From: Lumbricus rubellus
Taxonomy: Eukaryota > Annelida > Clitellata > Crassiclitellata > Lumbricidae
Length of the DNA stretch: 64,000 nucleotides
Direction of reading: 5' to 3'
NCBI GenBank assembly: GCA_945859605.1
Contig: OX243821.1
Coordinates: 33,709,157 to 33,773,156, forward strand
Of this stretch, positions 12,913 to 24,967 are shown in pieces. How positions within the stretch are numbered: position 1 is the stretch's first letter; every line of letters begins with the position of its first letter. Under the pieces are notes generated by a model, which searched no databases, was not told the DNA's origin, and was given only the letters and a program-made list of their open reading frames with translations. The position numbers and the translations under genes are program-made.

Positions 12913-14355
12913 ATTGCCTGTAGTCGGCCACCATTACAATGACGCGCGCGCGCTTGTAAACCGCTATAAGTTCATTATAAAAGACAATTTCCGCGCCCAA
13001 ATTAATTCGCCATACCACCAAAAGGCGAATATGTCCTGTGAATTTACGAATAATATATCACTTACTTGATTAATTTGAGCTATCAGAAGTTTCTCGAAAC
13101 TTCTCAGCGGCCACATTATGCGCCGTCAGATGTGGAAAGGAATTTCCGGCATCTTCGTCCCATCAAGGTCAAGGCTTCTGCGACACCGTTCAATGCGATC
13201 TAATTTTTATAGCGCTATTATACCGCAGTTGACATTTGTTGAGGCCGAAAAAATCGAACTGTTGCAATAAATTGGCCATCATTTATTAATCCTGATAATG
13301 TTGCGAGCATATATATAAATTTAGCGACCCTCTGGTACCGATAACCAATTTTCATTTTTAGAATTTTTAAACGTCTGACATATCTAGTTAGCGCTGGAGT
13401 CAAGAAAAATTGACGGAAATAATTCAGTTAGGCCTACTATAGCTTTTGGTCTCCAATTAATGGCATCAGGTTATCCTTCAAAGTATATTTGCTATAATAG
13501 ACCTAAGTTAAATTTACTTGCTGCGAATATTATATTCCACGTGAAATGTAGCCTTAAAAAGAAAATCAATAGGGTCAAATCAATACGAATTGCAACTGTC
13601 TTCGTTGCTTGAAAAGTAAGTAAGCCGGCGTGAAACCACATTATGGCGACAGGATAGGTAACGTTTATACCACTTCATATCAAATGGCCAATTCGTATAG
13701 GCCTGTTCAATTAAATATATGCTCCAAATTAACATTCCAGTCTACGCCTATTTTAACCCTGCTGACCTAAAAAATAATCATGCATCAGATGCACGCAAAA
13801 GCTAGAGATCACGATTAGGGTTATTATAAAGCCCCCATAATTCCAAGTGGCCGTCAGCAATTCCATGCAGCGTTGCTGACAATGAAAAACGCATACCACA
13901 ATAGATAGATACTGAAGTTTTCTACTGAGGCAAGGTAGACCTTGGTCACAGGCACTTAGGCTAATCAAAACAGAATCGATGGAGGGAAAATCAGTTCCCG
14001 GTCAAGATCCAAAGCGTCAGATAGATTGGATTGTTTAAGGCTTTTAGTCACAATTTTCAGTTTTGAGTGAAAAAGTAGATGACAGGGAGTGATTCTTTGC
14101 TTTTGTATGTCGAGGTCTTTAACGTTTGCTTATTAATTTTATTAGTAATGGAAGGCTCTGCTGTGAACGTGTCAGATGCTACGAACGAAAAGCTATATAT
14201 ACATACAAATTAATTTGTTGGCAGCTGAAGGCCTACTAAGCAAACATTAAGTTTAGGCATCGAAACGTCGCTTTGTAACCAAATAATTAATTGAATAATT
14301 ACCATATATAAGTTTGTGAAACAATGTATAGGCCTAGGCGTATTTAATAAAATAA
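12913..14355. other. intergenic, no gene seen
   Basis: No open frame has recognisable motifs. A short CG dinucleotide run (GACGCGCGCGCGC) lies near 12940. AGGCCTA motifs are scattered through it. Confidence 0.35.
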
Positions 14356-14357
14356 AA

Positions 14358-14440
14358 GTTAGTACTGGGATTCGAACCTGCAATCTCTGGGTTGCATGAA
14401 GCTGCGCACCTGCATTATCAGATGAGCTAATTGGCACACT
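14358..14440 (-). repeat. tRNA-like sequence (repeat-derived)
   Basis: Read on the minus strand it has an A-box-like TTAGCTCATCTGATAATG and a perfect B box GGTTCGAATCC at tRNA-like spacing. The putative acceptor arms (GTGCCAA and the bases after the B box) do not pair. A related sequence at 14838-14913 shares the A-box core and some upstream bases (AGCGTTTGATGAGTGTTTA against GCGCGTTTGGTATCGGTTTA). I read both as SINE-like remnants, not functional tRNA genes. Confidence 0.45.
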
Positions 14441-14837
14441 GCATACGCGACATTAAAAGGTCATAGCTAAACACTCATCAAACGCTATAGTCCTTTTAAA
14501 GACGTGTTTTAGCCTAATAGTGTCCATTGAAATGTCCAACTATTAAACCATAATTTGTGTGTTTTACGCTTAGTTAAACTGTGTGCAATGTTCATTACTG
14601 CCATGTCTCATGCTCGCTCCGTGTAGGCTATTAATGAGTTGTCAATAAATTGGCTAGACCTAATGCGGCTGTCCTTAGAGTTAAAAGCTTGTTCTTTTTC
14701 CAATTGTATTTTCAGTTTCAAGTGAACATAATTGAATCGCATAAGTTAAAAGTAAGCCAATATTTGGGTGCAAAAATAACATAGGGCCTACTAATGTTTG
14801 CTACGTTTGATTGTTAAAATAACATAAATAGTTTAGT

Positions 14838-14913
14838 AGCCGGCCATGGGTTTCGAACCCACAACTATTGATTCACTGGGTGCCATCTTAACCAGATGAG
14901 CTATGGTGCACAT
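14838..14913 (-). repeat. tRNA-like sequence (repeat-derived), second copy
   Basis: On minus: GTGCACCATAGCTCATCTGG at the A box and GGGTTCGAAACCC at the B box. The T arm pairs well, but the acceptor ends do not. See the related copy at 14358-14440. Confidence 0.45.
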
Positions 14914-14949
14914 GAATCTAAACCGATACCAAACGCGCTTTAAAGGCCC

Positions 14950-16404
14950 ATAGGCCTAATAGGCGCTAAATTTGTCACAACGGTGGAAAATTTCGGCTGT
15001 TTACAAATGAATTGGCTTATGCTTGTCTTATAATCTGTCAACGTAGGCTAAGTGCTTGCACTAATAAATAGTCCATTGTGTGGAAAGCCTGCGCCTTTGT
15101 GCAACCCACGTCTGCACCCTTTTGTTCGGGGTTCTAGCTTCATCGTCATATTAATGCGCATTCCGCTTTAAGGAATGCGGCTGTTACGAGCTTCTGATAT
15201 CTATTTTCAACTTGTCCTTTCACTTGAGGCCAAATAACATAATTAAACAAGAAGCTTAGTCACTCGATGTAGTTATTTGCTAATTTTATAGACAGTTTTA
15301 ACAGGGGCTGTCGGAGAACAATCAGAACTACATTATTGGCGCACGAAGAGAAAACTACTCAGTGAGCAAATTTCCGAAAAGACGGGAGTTTCACCGCAAA
15401 GAGGCGCCGATAAAAGGGTGCTTTCGCCGTTTAGGGTCTTTGCGGCCAATCGGCCGCTTTTTAGCGTAATATAGTCGTATTAAAGCGTACACTCCATCGT
15501 ATATTTAGGGTTTTTTGTAGCAGTGCATGTTTCATGTTGACTTGCTTAATTATAAAGCAACGAATATACTTTTAAATAAATCTTTCTTATTAAGTGCTAT
15601 AATATGCCAAGCAAATTTCTGTCCAGGGTAACGTCCTCTGTTGTCATAGACCCTGGCCAAATCGGATCCATTAATTTTTTAATTGAACTGAAACTCTCTA
15701 AGATTATATTGTAGCCTACTGTTGACCTCTTCCGTCCCAATTAATTAATTCCTGAATTTATATAGCGCTTCTTCAAAGGTGCTACTCAGAAGCGCTCCCG
15801 GCTCTAGCAAAGCAAAACAGCACTGCAGGCTTGAGTTTAATGAAAAAATCTTCAACAAGAGCCTCTTGAAACAGACGTCATAGATATTAAGGTGAACGGG
15901 CGGCGTTGCCCTCCTCTTTCTTTGTGTTTTGGACTGGCGCTGAATTAACTACAGTGCCATGGACTTTCGATTCAACCCTCCTGCTTTAGATTATTAGGGA
16001 GTTGAGCAGTCATTATATTTTCATTAATTATGATCACAAAGATCATTAACGTCGCCCTCCTCCTTTATCCAGGCTTTGGACTGGCATTGCATAGAGGACT
16101 AGAGCATCGCTAGCTATCCTAGTTATCATACAGTGCCATGTCTATTACACGAATCAGCAGTGTTACATTACAAGTGCATTCACAATTTTTGAAGATGGTC
16201 ACAGCTAACTTATGTTTGGCCACAATATCCTTTAAAGAGGTGTGTGAATGTCATCTGGCTAAATATGGTTTTGCAGTTATATTTTGATGTCAGCCACAGC
16301 TTCTGGTTATCAGCTATTGAATCAATTGAATTAAACTTGACACTCATTTGACGATATCAGACTATAGGTAGGGCCAACAGCTAGTCAGAGGCTCTATAGT
16401 ACCT
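14950..16404. other. intergenic with dispersed repeat fragments
   Basis: No gene is seen. Fragments recognised: 15597-15672, which matches 49828-49910 (shared 'CTGTTGTCATAGACCCTGG' and 'CAAATCGGATCCAT'); 15755-15800, a SINE-tail-like 'TATATAGCGCTTC...AGAAGCGCTCCCGG'; and 15905-15945 and 16050-16090, a 'CGCCCTCCTCC...GGACTGGC' motif that recurs at 47234 and 52767. Confidence 0.5.
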
Positions 16405-16612
16405 CTTAGAGACAGGGACGTAACTAGGATTTTTCGTTTGGGGGGGCTTAAGCCTTAAGTATGACCAATGCTTAAAGTGTAAAAGAAGAAGTGCCAGGAC
16501 GCTGTATTGTAATTGGTCGTGACTCGTGAGTGGCGGCGTCGAAGGCACGAAGTTGCGAGTGCCGAAGGCACGAAGCCCATCCCGGTTAGGGGGTCTGGGG
16601 GAGCGTCGTAAG

Positions 16613-17245
16613 CTCCCCCAGCGAGGTCTGGGGCGGAGCCCCAGCGACCAGCGCATTTTTGGCCGTGTCGACTTCAAATGGAGCCATTTTAAGGCTCTTG
16701 TTTGCCAGCTATTTGTGAACGGAAAAGTCGCGAAAATTGTAAGAATAAGTCGTTTTTCAGTGTCGCAAGGCTCAAGCTACCAGGACAACAATAAAAATAA
16801 AACTGCTACTGTAAAAGAGAAGGGTTTTGTGTATTTACCGTAAGCTTCCCATCGGGGTCTGGGGCGGAACCCCAGCGACCAGCGCATTTTTGGCCGTGTC
16901 GACCTCAAATGGAGCCATTTTAAGGCTCTTGTTTGCCAGCTACATGTATTTGTGAACGGAAAAGTCGCGAAAACTTTAAGAATAAGTGGTTTTTCAGTGT
17001 CGCAAAGCTCAAGCTACCAGGATAATAATGAAACTAAAACTGCTACTGTAAAAGAGAAGGGTTTTTGTGTATTTACCGTTAAGCTCCCCAGCGGGGTCTG
17101 GGGCGGAACCCCAGCGACCAGCGCATTGTTGGCTGTGTCGACCTCAAATGGAGCCATTTTTAGACAGTCATGGCCGGTCGTCCGTAACTGCATGTACGCC
17201 GTCCTTGCGGTAGTCTATTTAAATTAGCCGTAAGCATACAAAGGC
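16613..17245. repeat. ~235-bp tandem repeat inside the hAT element
   Basis: Units begin near 16622, 16854 and 17092 at 'GGTCTGGGGCGGA(G/A)CCCCAGCG', followed by GACCAGCGCATTTTTGGC, AAATGGAGCCATTTT and, in the first two, AAAAGTCGCGAAAA and CTCAAGCTACCAGGA. There are two full units and a partial third. The short open frames across it have no known motif. Confidence 0.8.
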
Positions 17246-17286
17246 TTGATTTCATTTGGGGGGGGCTTCAGCTTCGTTTGGGGTGG

Positions 17287-18292
17287 TGTCGTGGTTATAT
17301 TAAATGATTATCAAATTAAACACTTGCTATGCATGTATAATTATTAATTATAGGTAGAAGTTAAGCTAGGCAATTTAATTGGCGAGTTTAGGTAATATGT
17401 GTGGCAACATATAAAATATTAATACATAAAACCAATGACTGCAGCTAAGCGTAATAACGAGTGGTCAAGATTACCATGACAACAAAGGACGCTAATCCTA
17501 TTCGTGATTGGTGCAAACTGGAAGCGAATGACGTGACGAGTTAAAAATGACGTCAGCGAAGTGGACGTTAAGTTTTTGACTCTCTACAGGTATATCTGGA
17601 AATGGTGGTTGTTTCGCTGCGGTGATCAATCCAAAGTTGTGATTTTCAGAGTAGAGACGAAGGTAATTGAACTGTTCGGACGATCAATCGATAGTTCAAA
17701 GTATTGTGCATTAAGTGCAACGCAATTTAAATGAGAAATTTGCGTTAGTGCATAATAATCATCGTGTGAAGTGTGAGACACTTGCGAAGAAGACGAACTC
17801 TTAGGCAACAGTTTGAAGAGTAGTGTAATTTGAATCGGCTAGCGAATAGCTGATCGGCGTGTGAAGTACGAAGGACGTTTGGTCAACTGGAGAAGAGCTG
17901 TGAGGTGAATGCGATGATTCATCTCGTGTGCAACTGATTCACGGCAAGATACGAGTAAGACGTTTGGTGTGGTCACTTCCATGACTGCATATTCAACCGT
18001 CTGATCAACATTCTTGACTGCGAAGAATCGGACGACGGAGAGAGCCGAAGACATTCGAGTTTCATACAACTCGACAGATAAGCGCAAATATAATATTTCC
18101 TAAGTAACTCGCCACACTAGGTAAATAGGATTGTTATTTGTTTGTGCATATGAATGATATTGAATAACTTTATATTATATATATTTCATAAGAACTGGGA
18201 GTTCGTTGAATTTGGAAGAATTTCTTGAGTAAGTTAAACCCAACCGATTAACCACTAGGATAATAAAGTGCCCTTTTACACGGGATACGACA
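17287..18292 (+). repeat. 5' LTR of element 1
   Basis: It is 1006 bp, begins TGTCGTGGTT and ends GGATACGACA. It is nearly identical to 24968-25973. Minus-strand open frames of 60 and 82 codons are present in both LTRs but show no motifs. Confidence 0.93.
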
Positions 18293-18296
18293 ACTA

Positions 18297-18314
18297 TGGG
18301 GTCCTACGTTCCGG
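18297..18314 (+). promoter_or_regulatory. candidate primer-binding site of element 1
   Basis: TGGGGTCCTACGTTCCGG starts four bases after the LTR. The TGG start fits pairing with a tRNA CCA end. I cannot assign the tRNA. Confidence 0.5.
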
Positions 18315-18632
18315 AATATTAAAACTGGATTTTTAACTAACACTCGAAATATCAACGAACATTAATCTCAAGTATTGAAAATGTATAATTTAAAAGTTAT
18401 CGCTGTTGCGATCGCGAAAGAACGACTTTATTAATAAGCGTTTACTCGATGCGAATTGTTTAGTAAAGGTTAAGGTCAAGCATACGATTAACCTCGCGTA
18501 ACCATAGAGTACGCATCTCAAGAGGAGACATTTTCTTAATCTTATTTTAAGATTATCTTTTGAAGAATTTAATTCTTATATAGCGAAAGCTATTTGAAAT
18601 ACTTGTTAAATAAGTAAACAAGGAAGTAGACC

Positions 18633-19759
18633 ATGTCACTTGGAGAACATGAACAGTGGGTTAAACTCGCTAAAGAGATGGGGATGGATGGTGATGAGTT
18701 GAAGACGTTTGTGCGTGATAGACAGCAGGAAGCAAGAGACGACAGACTGCGTGACCGAGAAGATCGAAGGCTTAAAGATGAAGCCGCGGCTGCAGAAATT
18801 AAAGAAGCCAGAACACGAGAAGAAGCAGCAGCAGCCAGAGCACAAGAATTAGAGTTAGCAAAAATAGCTGATGCTAGACTGGAACGAGAAAGTCAAGCGA
18901 ATAATGCAAGGCTTGAAAGAGAGGCGAATGATGCCAGACTGGAACGGGAAAGAGAGGTGGCCGTGGATGAGGCGAGATTAGTTCGTGAAGCAGCTGAATG
19001 CCAAGCCAGGAGAAATATGGATCTTGAAGTCAAGAAGCTTGAATGTGAATTGAGGATGAGGGAAATTGATTCAAGAAGTAATCAGAATAGAGGTGAAGCC
19101 ACATTCACAATGGTTGGTGATGGTTCATATCAAGGAAACAGTAACCATAACAGAGGAATGAAAGATATAAAATTCCCTGTATTCAATGAGAATAAAGATT
19201 GCTTGGATGCATATTTATTAAGGTTTGAAAGGACATGCACGGCATACGAGATAGCAACAGAAAATTGGTCTCTGATGCTAGCCAAGCATCTTGAAGGAAA
19301 AGCGTTAGAGGTGTATCAAAGAATGTCATCTGAGGAGACACAAGATTACGAGTGTTTGAAAAGACATCTGTTAAAAAGGTTTCAATTAACAGAGGGTGGA
19401 TATCGTAACAAGTTTAAGATGAGTAAAATGGAGTCAGGTGAAACACCTACAGATTTTGTGCATAGATTGAGGAGATATATGCAGCAGTGGCTACTTCAAG
19501 CTGGATTCGAGAAAACCTACGAAGGAATGGAGAACTTATTATTAAGAGATCAGTTCTACCTTACGTGTAGCAATGAACTTAAGATGTTCCTCAAAGAAAG
19601 AGGCAAGATGAGTCTAGAGGACACATTAAACTGTGCCGAGTCTTATATCGAGGCGCACGGATATAAATACACAGAAAGTAATCTAAGGCCTCCAGTGAAA
19701 TTCAGTAACGAAAGGCCGAATGTGAAACCGTTCGACGATAAATCAAGAGAGAGGTTTAA
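18633..19759 (+). pseudogene. gag-pol of element 1, 5' part (Gag), split by an insertion
   Basis: This is the Gag part of the element 1 polyprotein, which would form the particle that packages element RNA. The chosen ATG is the first of the long frame. Residues about 5-160 are charged and Arg/Glu/Ala-rich (coiled-coil-like), followed by a gag-type region with 'FPVFNENKDCLDAYLLRFE' and 'WLLQAGFEKTYEGMENLL'. About 375 codons precede the TTAA insertion. The frame then runs into inserted DNA and stops at 19985. Removing the insertion plus one TTAA leaves 18633-24804 as one uninterrupted frame of 1620 codons including the stop. As it stands, Gag is truncated before its zinc knuckle. Confidence 0.85.
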
Positions 19760-21067
19760 CACGTTGACCGCGAGGTACGAGTTAACTCGTACTCCAGTTG
19801 GTAGTCTGGGACGCGAGGTACGAGTTAACTCGTACTCCAGATATACAGGGACTTTAGGCGTCGTGCTGGCAATCAATGGCACCTCTGGTAATGGGAGATC
19901 AGATTCTCAGCCTGGCCTGGGCTTGTCGATGCTTTTCAACAGGGCTGACGCGTGTCATAAAGCGAAGGGGTTTCCTCCGGTCTAATTTATAATGACTGCC
20001 ACGTGTAAGAGAGCACGGTACCTAAAACCCATTCAGACCTCGGCTTTATTATAGGGCAGGCGGAGACGTTGACTCCGTTGAAACTGTAGCTAGGTGCGGT
20101 CATTAGTTTATTAGTGATGCAGTTTTATTACAGTCCTAGCTGCGACCATACGACCCATGCAGTAGGCCTACATTATTTGTCTGAACTAAGCATTTTAGTA
20201 GCCAGGCTGGCCTGATGGCGTCGGGAGAAAGATACACAGTCAACTAGCTATAGATGATATTGAGCCTCTTAGTTATGCCGAGAGTGAGATAATTGAGGCC
20301 TGCCAGATGTTGGTAGGCCTAATGATGGCTCTGAGACATGTCATGTATTCAAGACCAATTTCTACAAAAGTCAGCCTTCATGCCAAAAACAGGGGCTTAC
20401 AATAGTTGGAACCTCAGTGACAGTACCTGAGATTAGAAAGTTACCGTATTGGACTTGTCTTTCTGATGGGTTATATAAAGAAGCCGACAATTGTGGATTG
20501 GAGTACAGATCCGACTTTTGCCACTCCTTTTTTCAATTAGACCATGACTTATGATAGATTTGAACTCATAGGCCTACCGAAATTCTGGCATAATTGCAAT
20601 ATGAAGGTTTGTCTGAAAATGGCATGCAGGCTTTTCAAGCTGCGTGACATTTGCAATGCCTGAATATTATGCTAATTTCACGATTTAAAGCCGTCTGTTG
20701 GCTATGACCTACCCTAGAACGCGACATTCATAGGCCTACTGATGAGTGCTATAATGGCATAGGTGGGTGAAATGCAGACAGTTTCTATAGTCAGGTTACT
20801 GTGTATCATATAGTAGACTAATAATTTAGCAGTTTCTTTGCATTCTTCCCCTTTGCATTTCAAGAGTCACTGTCAATGAAATTGACAATAGCCTCATTGT
20901 CTAATTTTGGTCGGGCTGCTGCGTAGGGCAACAGGCAATAAATGCATCCCTGCGATCAAATTTTATGACAGAGCTGCTCCAAGTCAAATTTACGATCGGA
21001 CTGCCGGGGTTCAAATTTTCTATGGTGCCGCCGCGGACTGCAAAGAAATGGTCCCGCGGTCAATGTG
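19760..21067. mobile_element. 1.3-kb TTAA-flanked non-autonomous DNA transposon inside gag
   Basis: TTAA flanks both sides (19756-19759, 21068-21071). The ends are inverted: CACGTTGACCGCG on the left and, read inward from the right, CACATTGACCGCG. The left subterminal region carries two direct copies of 'GCGAGGTACGAGTTAACTCG' (about 19770 and 19813), each a palindrome around GAGTTAACTC. No transposase frame is present. The target site and ends fit a piggyBac-type element. Its ends differ from those of the other TTAA elements in the window, so it is a separate family. Confidence 0.82.
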
Positions 21068-24000
21068 TTAATGGAAACATAAATAGAGGACGAGGAGACA
21101 TGAAACAGAACAGGGAGACGAATCATAATGGAAGTATGAATAGAGGATTTAGTAGAGAAAGAGAACAGGCGGCTGAACATAAGATAACTTGTTTCTCATG
21201 TGGCCGAACCGGACACAAGTCATATGATTGTTCACACAAACAAAAAGGAGTTGTTAAACATACTGCGGCGGCTATACAAGTATATGAGAATAGGGCGTAC
21301 AAGATAGCGCAAGCAAATGAAGAGTTGAAACTAAATGAAGTTGAAAAAGAGGAAGAACGTAAGAAGGAATTACCGATACAGTTGGCAGCAAGTACAATGG
21401 TTACTGATCGGAGAGATGATGGCGATGACCTTGAGAATAAAAATGAAGGTCAGCTAAAGGTGAACGGTGTGAATGCCAGTTGTCTATATGACTCTGGGTC
21501 AAGCACATGTATTGTCAAGAGATCACTGGTAAATGATGTTGATTTCACAGGAAGAGAAGCCCAATGCATATTAATCGATGGGACATTGAGAAATTTTCCG
21601 ACAGCAAAGGTTAATATTGAAAGTGAGTATTTTACAGGAAACGTTGAAGCAATGGTGATGGAAGAACCGGTGAAACCAGTAATTATCGGTAGGATGAAGG
21701 GACTAAAATATCTGGTAGTGAAAGAAACTACAGATAACATGATAAACTGTGATCGGAGTGATACAGATGATAACGAGAATAGAGAGGATAGATTGAAAAA
21801 GATTCAGAAATCTTTAAGTGTTGAGTCACAAGGACAAAGTGACAAAAAGAAAGTTCATTTTGCGAGTGAAATCACAAGTGAATTAAATGATGATGTAACG
21901 GATGACGTCATCGAGAATGATGATGTGTGCCAAACGACAGCAGCAGTTGAAACCAGAGCGGAATCAAAGAAAGTAACAAAATACAAACAGTTGAAAGTTA
22001 CTGAGATGCCGGATTTAAATGTATCAACAAAAGAAATTAAAGAGTTACAAAGCAAAGATGAGACTTTGAAGAAGTTTTGGGATAAAGCAATTGATTGGAG
22101 TGGTGATGACAGTGTAACAGAGAAAGTTCTTTATGTGAAGAAGAACGGATTTTTGTATAGGAGATTCGTGGAGACAACGGAAGATGATGCGAAGTGGCAG
22201 TTAATGGTCCCGAAGGAACTTAGAGGTAAAGTATTAGCCGTGGCCCATAACTCGCTATTGTCAGCACATTTGGGTATGAAGAAAACCCATGATAAAATTG
22301 TGAATGAATTTTATTGGCCATCGATAGGACAAGAAATTAAAAGGTATGTCCTGAGTTGTGATGTATGCCAAAAGTCGGTAGACAAAAAGGTGAGCCACAG
22401 AGCACCGATGGGACATCTTCCGGTACTGGATGTACCATTCAAACATGTCTGTGTGGACATTATCGGAGTGATAGAACCTATGTCATCAAGAGGTTATCGT
22501 TATATATTAACGATAGTGGATTTGAGTACCAGATACCCAGAAGCGATTCCACTGAAAGGAATAACTACAGAGGAAGTGGCGGAAGCCTTGTTCAATTTTT
22601 ATTGTCGCATGGGTGTTCCTCAGAAAATCCATACTGACAGAGGGAGCCAATTCACTTCAGAATTGATGGCTGAAGTTAACAAGATGTTGTTAATCAAGCA
22701 CACTTTCACTAGCCCTTACCATGCTATGGGAAATGGATGTGTGGAGAGACTTAACGGAACAATAAAAGCAACGTTGAGGAAGCTAATAGGAGAACAGGTC
22801 AAGGAATGGGACAGGTTCTTAGCACCATTATTGTTCGCGTTACGAGACACTGTACACGAAAGTCATGGGTTCACACCCTTTGAATTAATTTTTGGAAGGT
22901 CATGCAGAGGACCAATACAGATATTGAAGGAACTCTGGACAAATGAGAAAGTGGAGGATGAAGTAAAAGATGTTTATACATACATGACCGATTTGAGAGA
23001 AAGAATAGAAGAAACATGTGATATGGCACAGAAGGCCATACATAAAGCAAATGAAAAGAATAAGAAGTATTATGATAAGAAAGCACGATACAGAGAGTTG
23101 AAGATAGGAGATAAAGTTTTATTACTGTTACCCAGTTGTAACAATAAGATGCTTGTAAAATGGCAAGGACCATTTGTGGTCAGAGGCAAAATAGGAGATT
23201 ATGATTACAAGGTGGAAATTGATGGTGGAAAACTCAAAACATATCACATCAATATACTAAAGAAGTACTACGAGAGAAATGGAGAAGGTAATGATGTAGA
23301 AACGTCAGCATACATATCGGCGATAGTACATGATGGTAAAGATGGTGAAGATGAAGAAGAAGAGATATTGAGCTTATATGTAAGTAAACAAACGGAGACT
23401 TACAAAGATGTGGATATCAATCCTAAATTGACGGAAAAACAGAAAAGAGAATTAAGGGAACTACTGAGAGAACATGAGGACATATTCAGTGATAAGCCAG
23501 GAAGGACAGACATGGTAAAGCATGAGATTCATCTGACGAGTGATGAGCCAATTCGGTTACGAGCTTATCCAACGCCATATCACCTCCAAGCGGAGATAAA
23601 CAAAGAATTGGAGACGATGCTAGATAATGGAATTATAGAAAGATCGGAAGCAGCGTATGCAGCGCCGCTTGTAGTTGTTAAGAAGTCAGACGGAAGTAAC
23701 AGACTTTGCTGTAATTATAAACAACTCAACAAAGTGACAGTATTCGATCCAGAACCGATGATGTCGAATGAGGATATTTTCAATAAACTCAGTGGAAGTA
23801 AAATCTATAGCAAGTTCGATTTCTGTAAAGGGTATTGGCAGATACCAATGAGCGAAGAATCAAAAGACTTAACCACATTTATCTGTGCAAGCGGATTATA
23901 TAAATTCAATGTGTTACCATTTGGACTAGTCAATAGCGCGTCCAGTTATAATCGCTTGATACGGAAAATATTACATGGAACTGAAAATCTAGAAAGTTAT

Positions 24001-24804
24001 GTCGACGATATTCTTGCTCATACAAAAGGATGGGACGAACACATGAAGACGTTAAGAGAGTTTTTCACAAGAGTGAGAAAAGCTCATTTGACATTGAAAC
24101 CGAAGAAATGTTCACTAGGATATGGCAAGATAGATTTCCTAGGCCATACATTGAACAACGACGATATAAGCCCTAAGGGAGAATCTATTGACAAGATTGT
24201 GGAAATGCCACAGCCTAAGACGAAGAAGCAAGTGAGAAGCTTTTTAGGAGCGATAAATTACTATCGAAAGTTTATTCCACATTGTGCAGAATTGATGGCA
24301 CCGTTGAGCGACTTGACTAAAAAGTTAGCTCCTAACAATGTTGAATGGAACCAAGAGTTAGGTGAAAGTTTTGAGCAGTTGAAAGAAGCACTAGCTAAGA
24401 CACCAATCCTTAGGTTACCAGACTTGGAGAAAGAATTTATAATACAGACAGATGCATCAGGAAAAGGGATAGGTTGTGTTCTTATTCAACAATATGAAGG
24501 AATAAACCATCCGATAGCATATGCGAGTAGAAAACTGTTGGAAAGAGAGATGCGATATTCAGTTGAGGAAAGAGAATGTTTAGCCATAATGTGGGGAATC
24601 AGTAGATTTGATCGATATTTGTGTGGAAGAGAGTTTGTGATCGAGACTGACCATTGTGGACTACAGTACATGAAGGAAGGGAGGATGAAGAATGCAAGAG
24701 TCATGAGGTGGAGCCTTGCCCTTCAAAATTATTGTTTTACAATACGTTACATTAAGGGATGTAATAATGTAATGTCCGATTATTTAAGTAGAGGATTGAC
24801 CTAA
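21068..24804 (+). pseudogene. gag-pol of element 1, 3' part (CCHC, PR, IN, RT, RNase H)
   Basis: The open frame begins at 20965 inside the inserted DNA; the element's own part starts at 21068. In that frame I see, in order: a CCHC knuckle CFSCGRTGHKSYDC (residue ~76); an aspartic protease motif YDSGSS (~175); an integrase HHCC domain from LLSAHLGMKKTH to CDVCQ (~428-470); integrase catalytic D (CVDIIG, ~497), D (HTDRGSQF, ~557) and E (CVERLNG, ~594); a GPY/F-type WQGPFVV; a reverse transcriptase with YVDD (~1012); and RNase H with D, E and D in IQTDASG, VEERECLA and IETDHCG. All catalytic residues are intact. The integrase-first order is notable. Expression as a polyprotein is blocked by the TTAA insertion, although the fragment itself is open. 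Confidence 0.9.
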
Positions 24805-24949
24805 GATTTAAGTAAATCAATGGTGATACTATAGGTAGATAAGAAGTAGTTGTGTTAGGTTGTGATGTTGTGTAAAGTAGTATAAGCATAGGCATAAGCA
24901 GTTATTGTAATTTGATAATTAGATAAGTTGATAAAGCCTGTGTACAGAC

Positions 24950-24967
24950 TTTTGAAGAAAGGGTATT
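24950..24967 (+). promoter_or_regulatory. candidate polypurine tract of element 1
   Basis: TTTTGAAGAAAGGGTATT directly precedes the 3' LTR. The purine run GAAGAAAGGG would prime plus-strand synthesis. Confidence 0.5.

Noticed and set aside
14358..14913. Functional tRNA genes on minus
   Set aside because: A and B boxes are present, but the acceptor stems do not pair and the two copies share flanking repeat sequence.
17626..18087. Minus-strand ORFs of 60 and 82 codons in the LTRs of element 1
   Set aside because: They are present twice only because the LTR is duplicated. No motif and no second lineage to test conservation.
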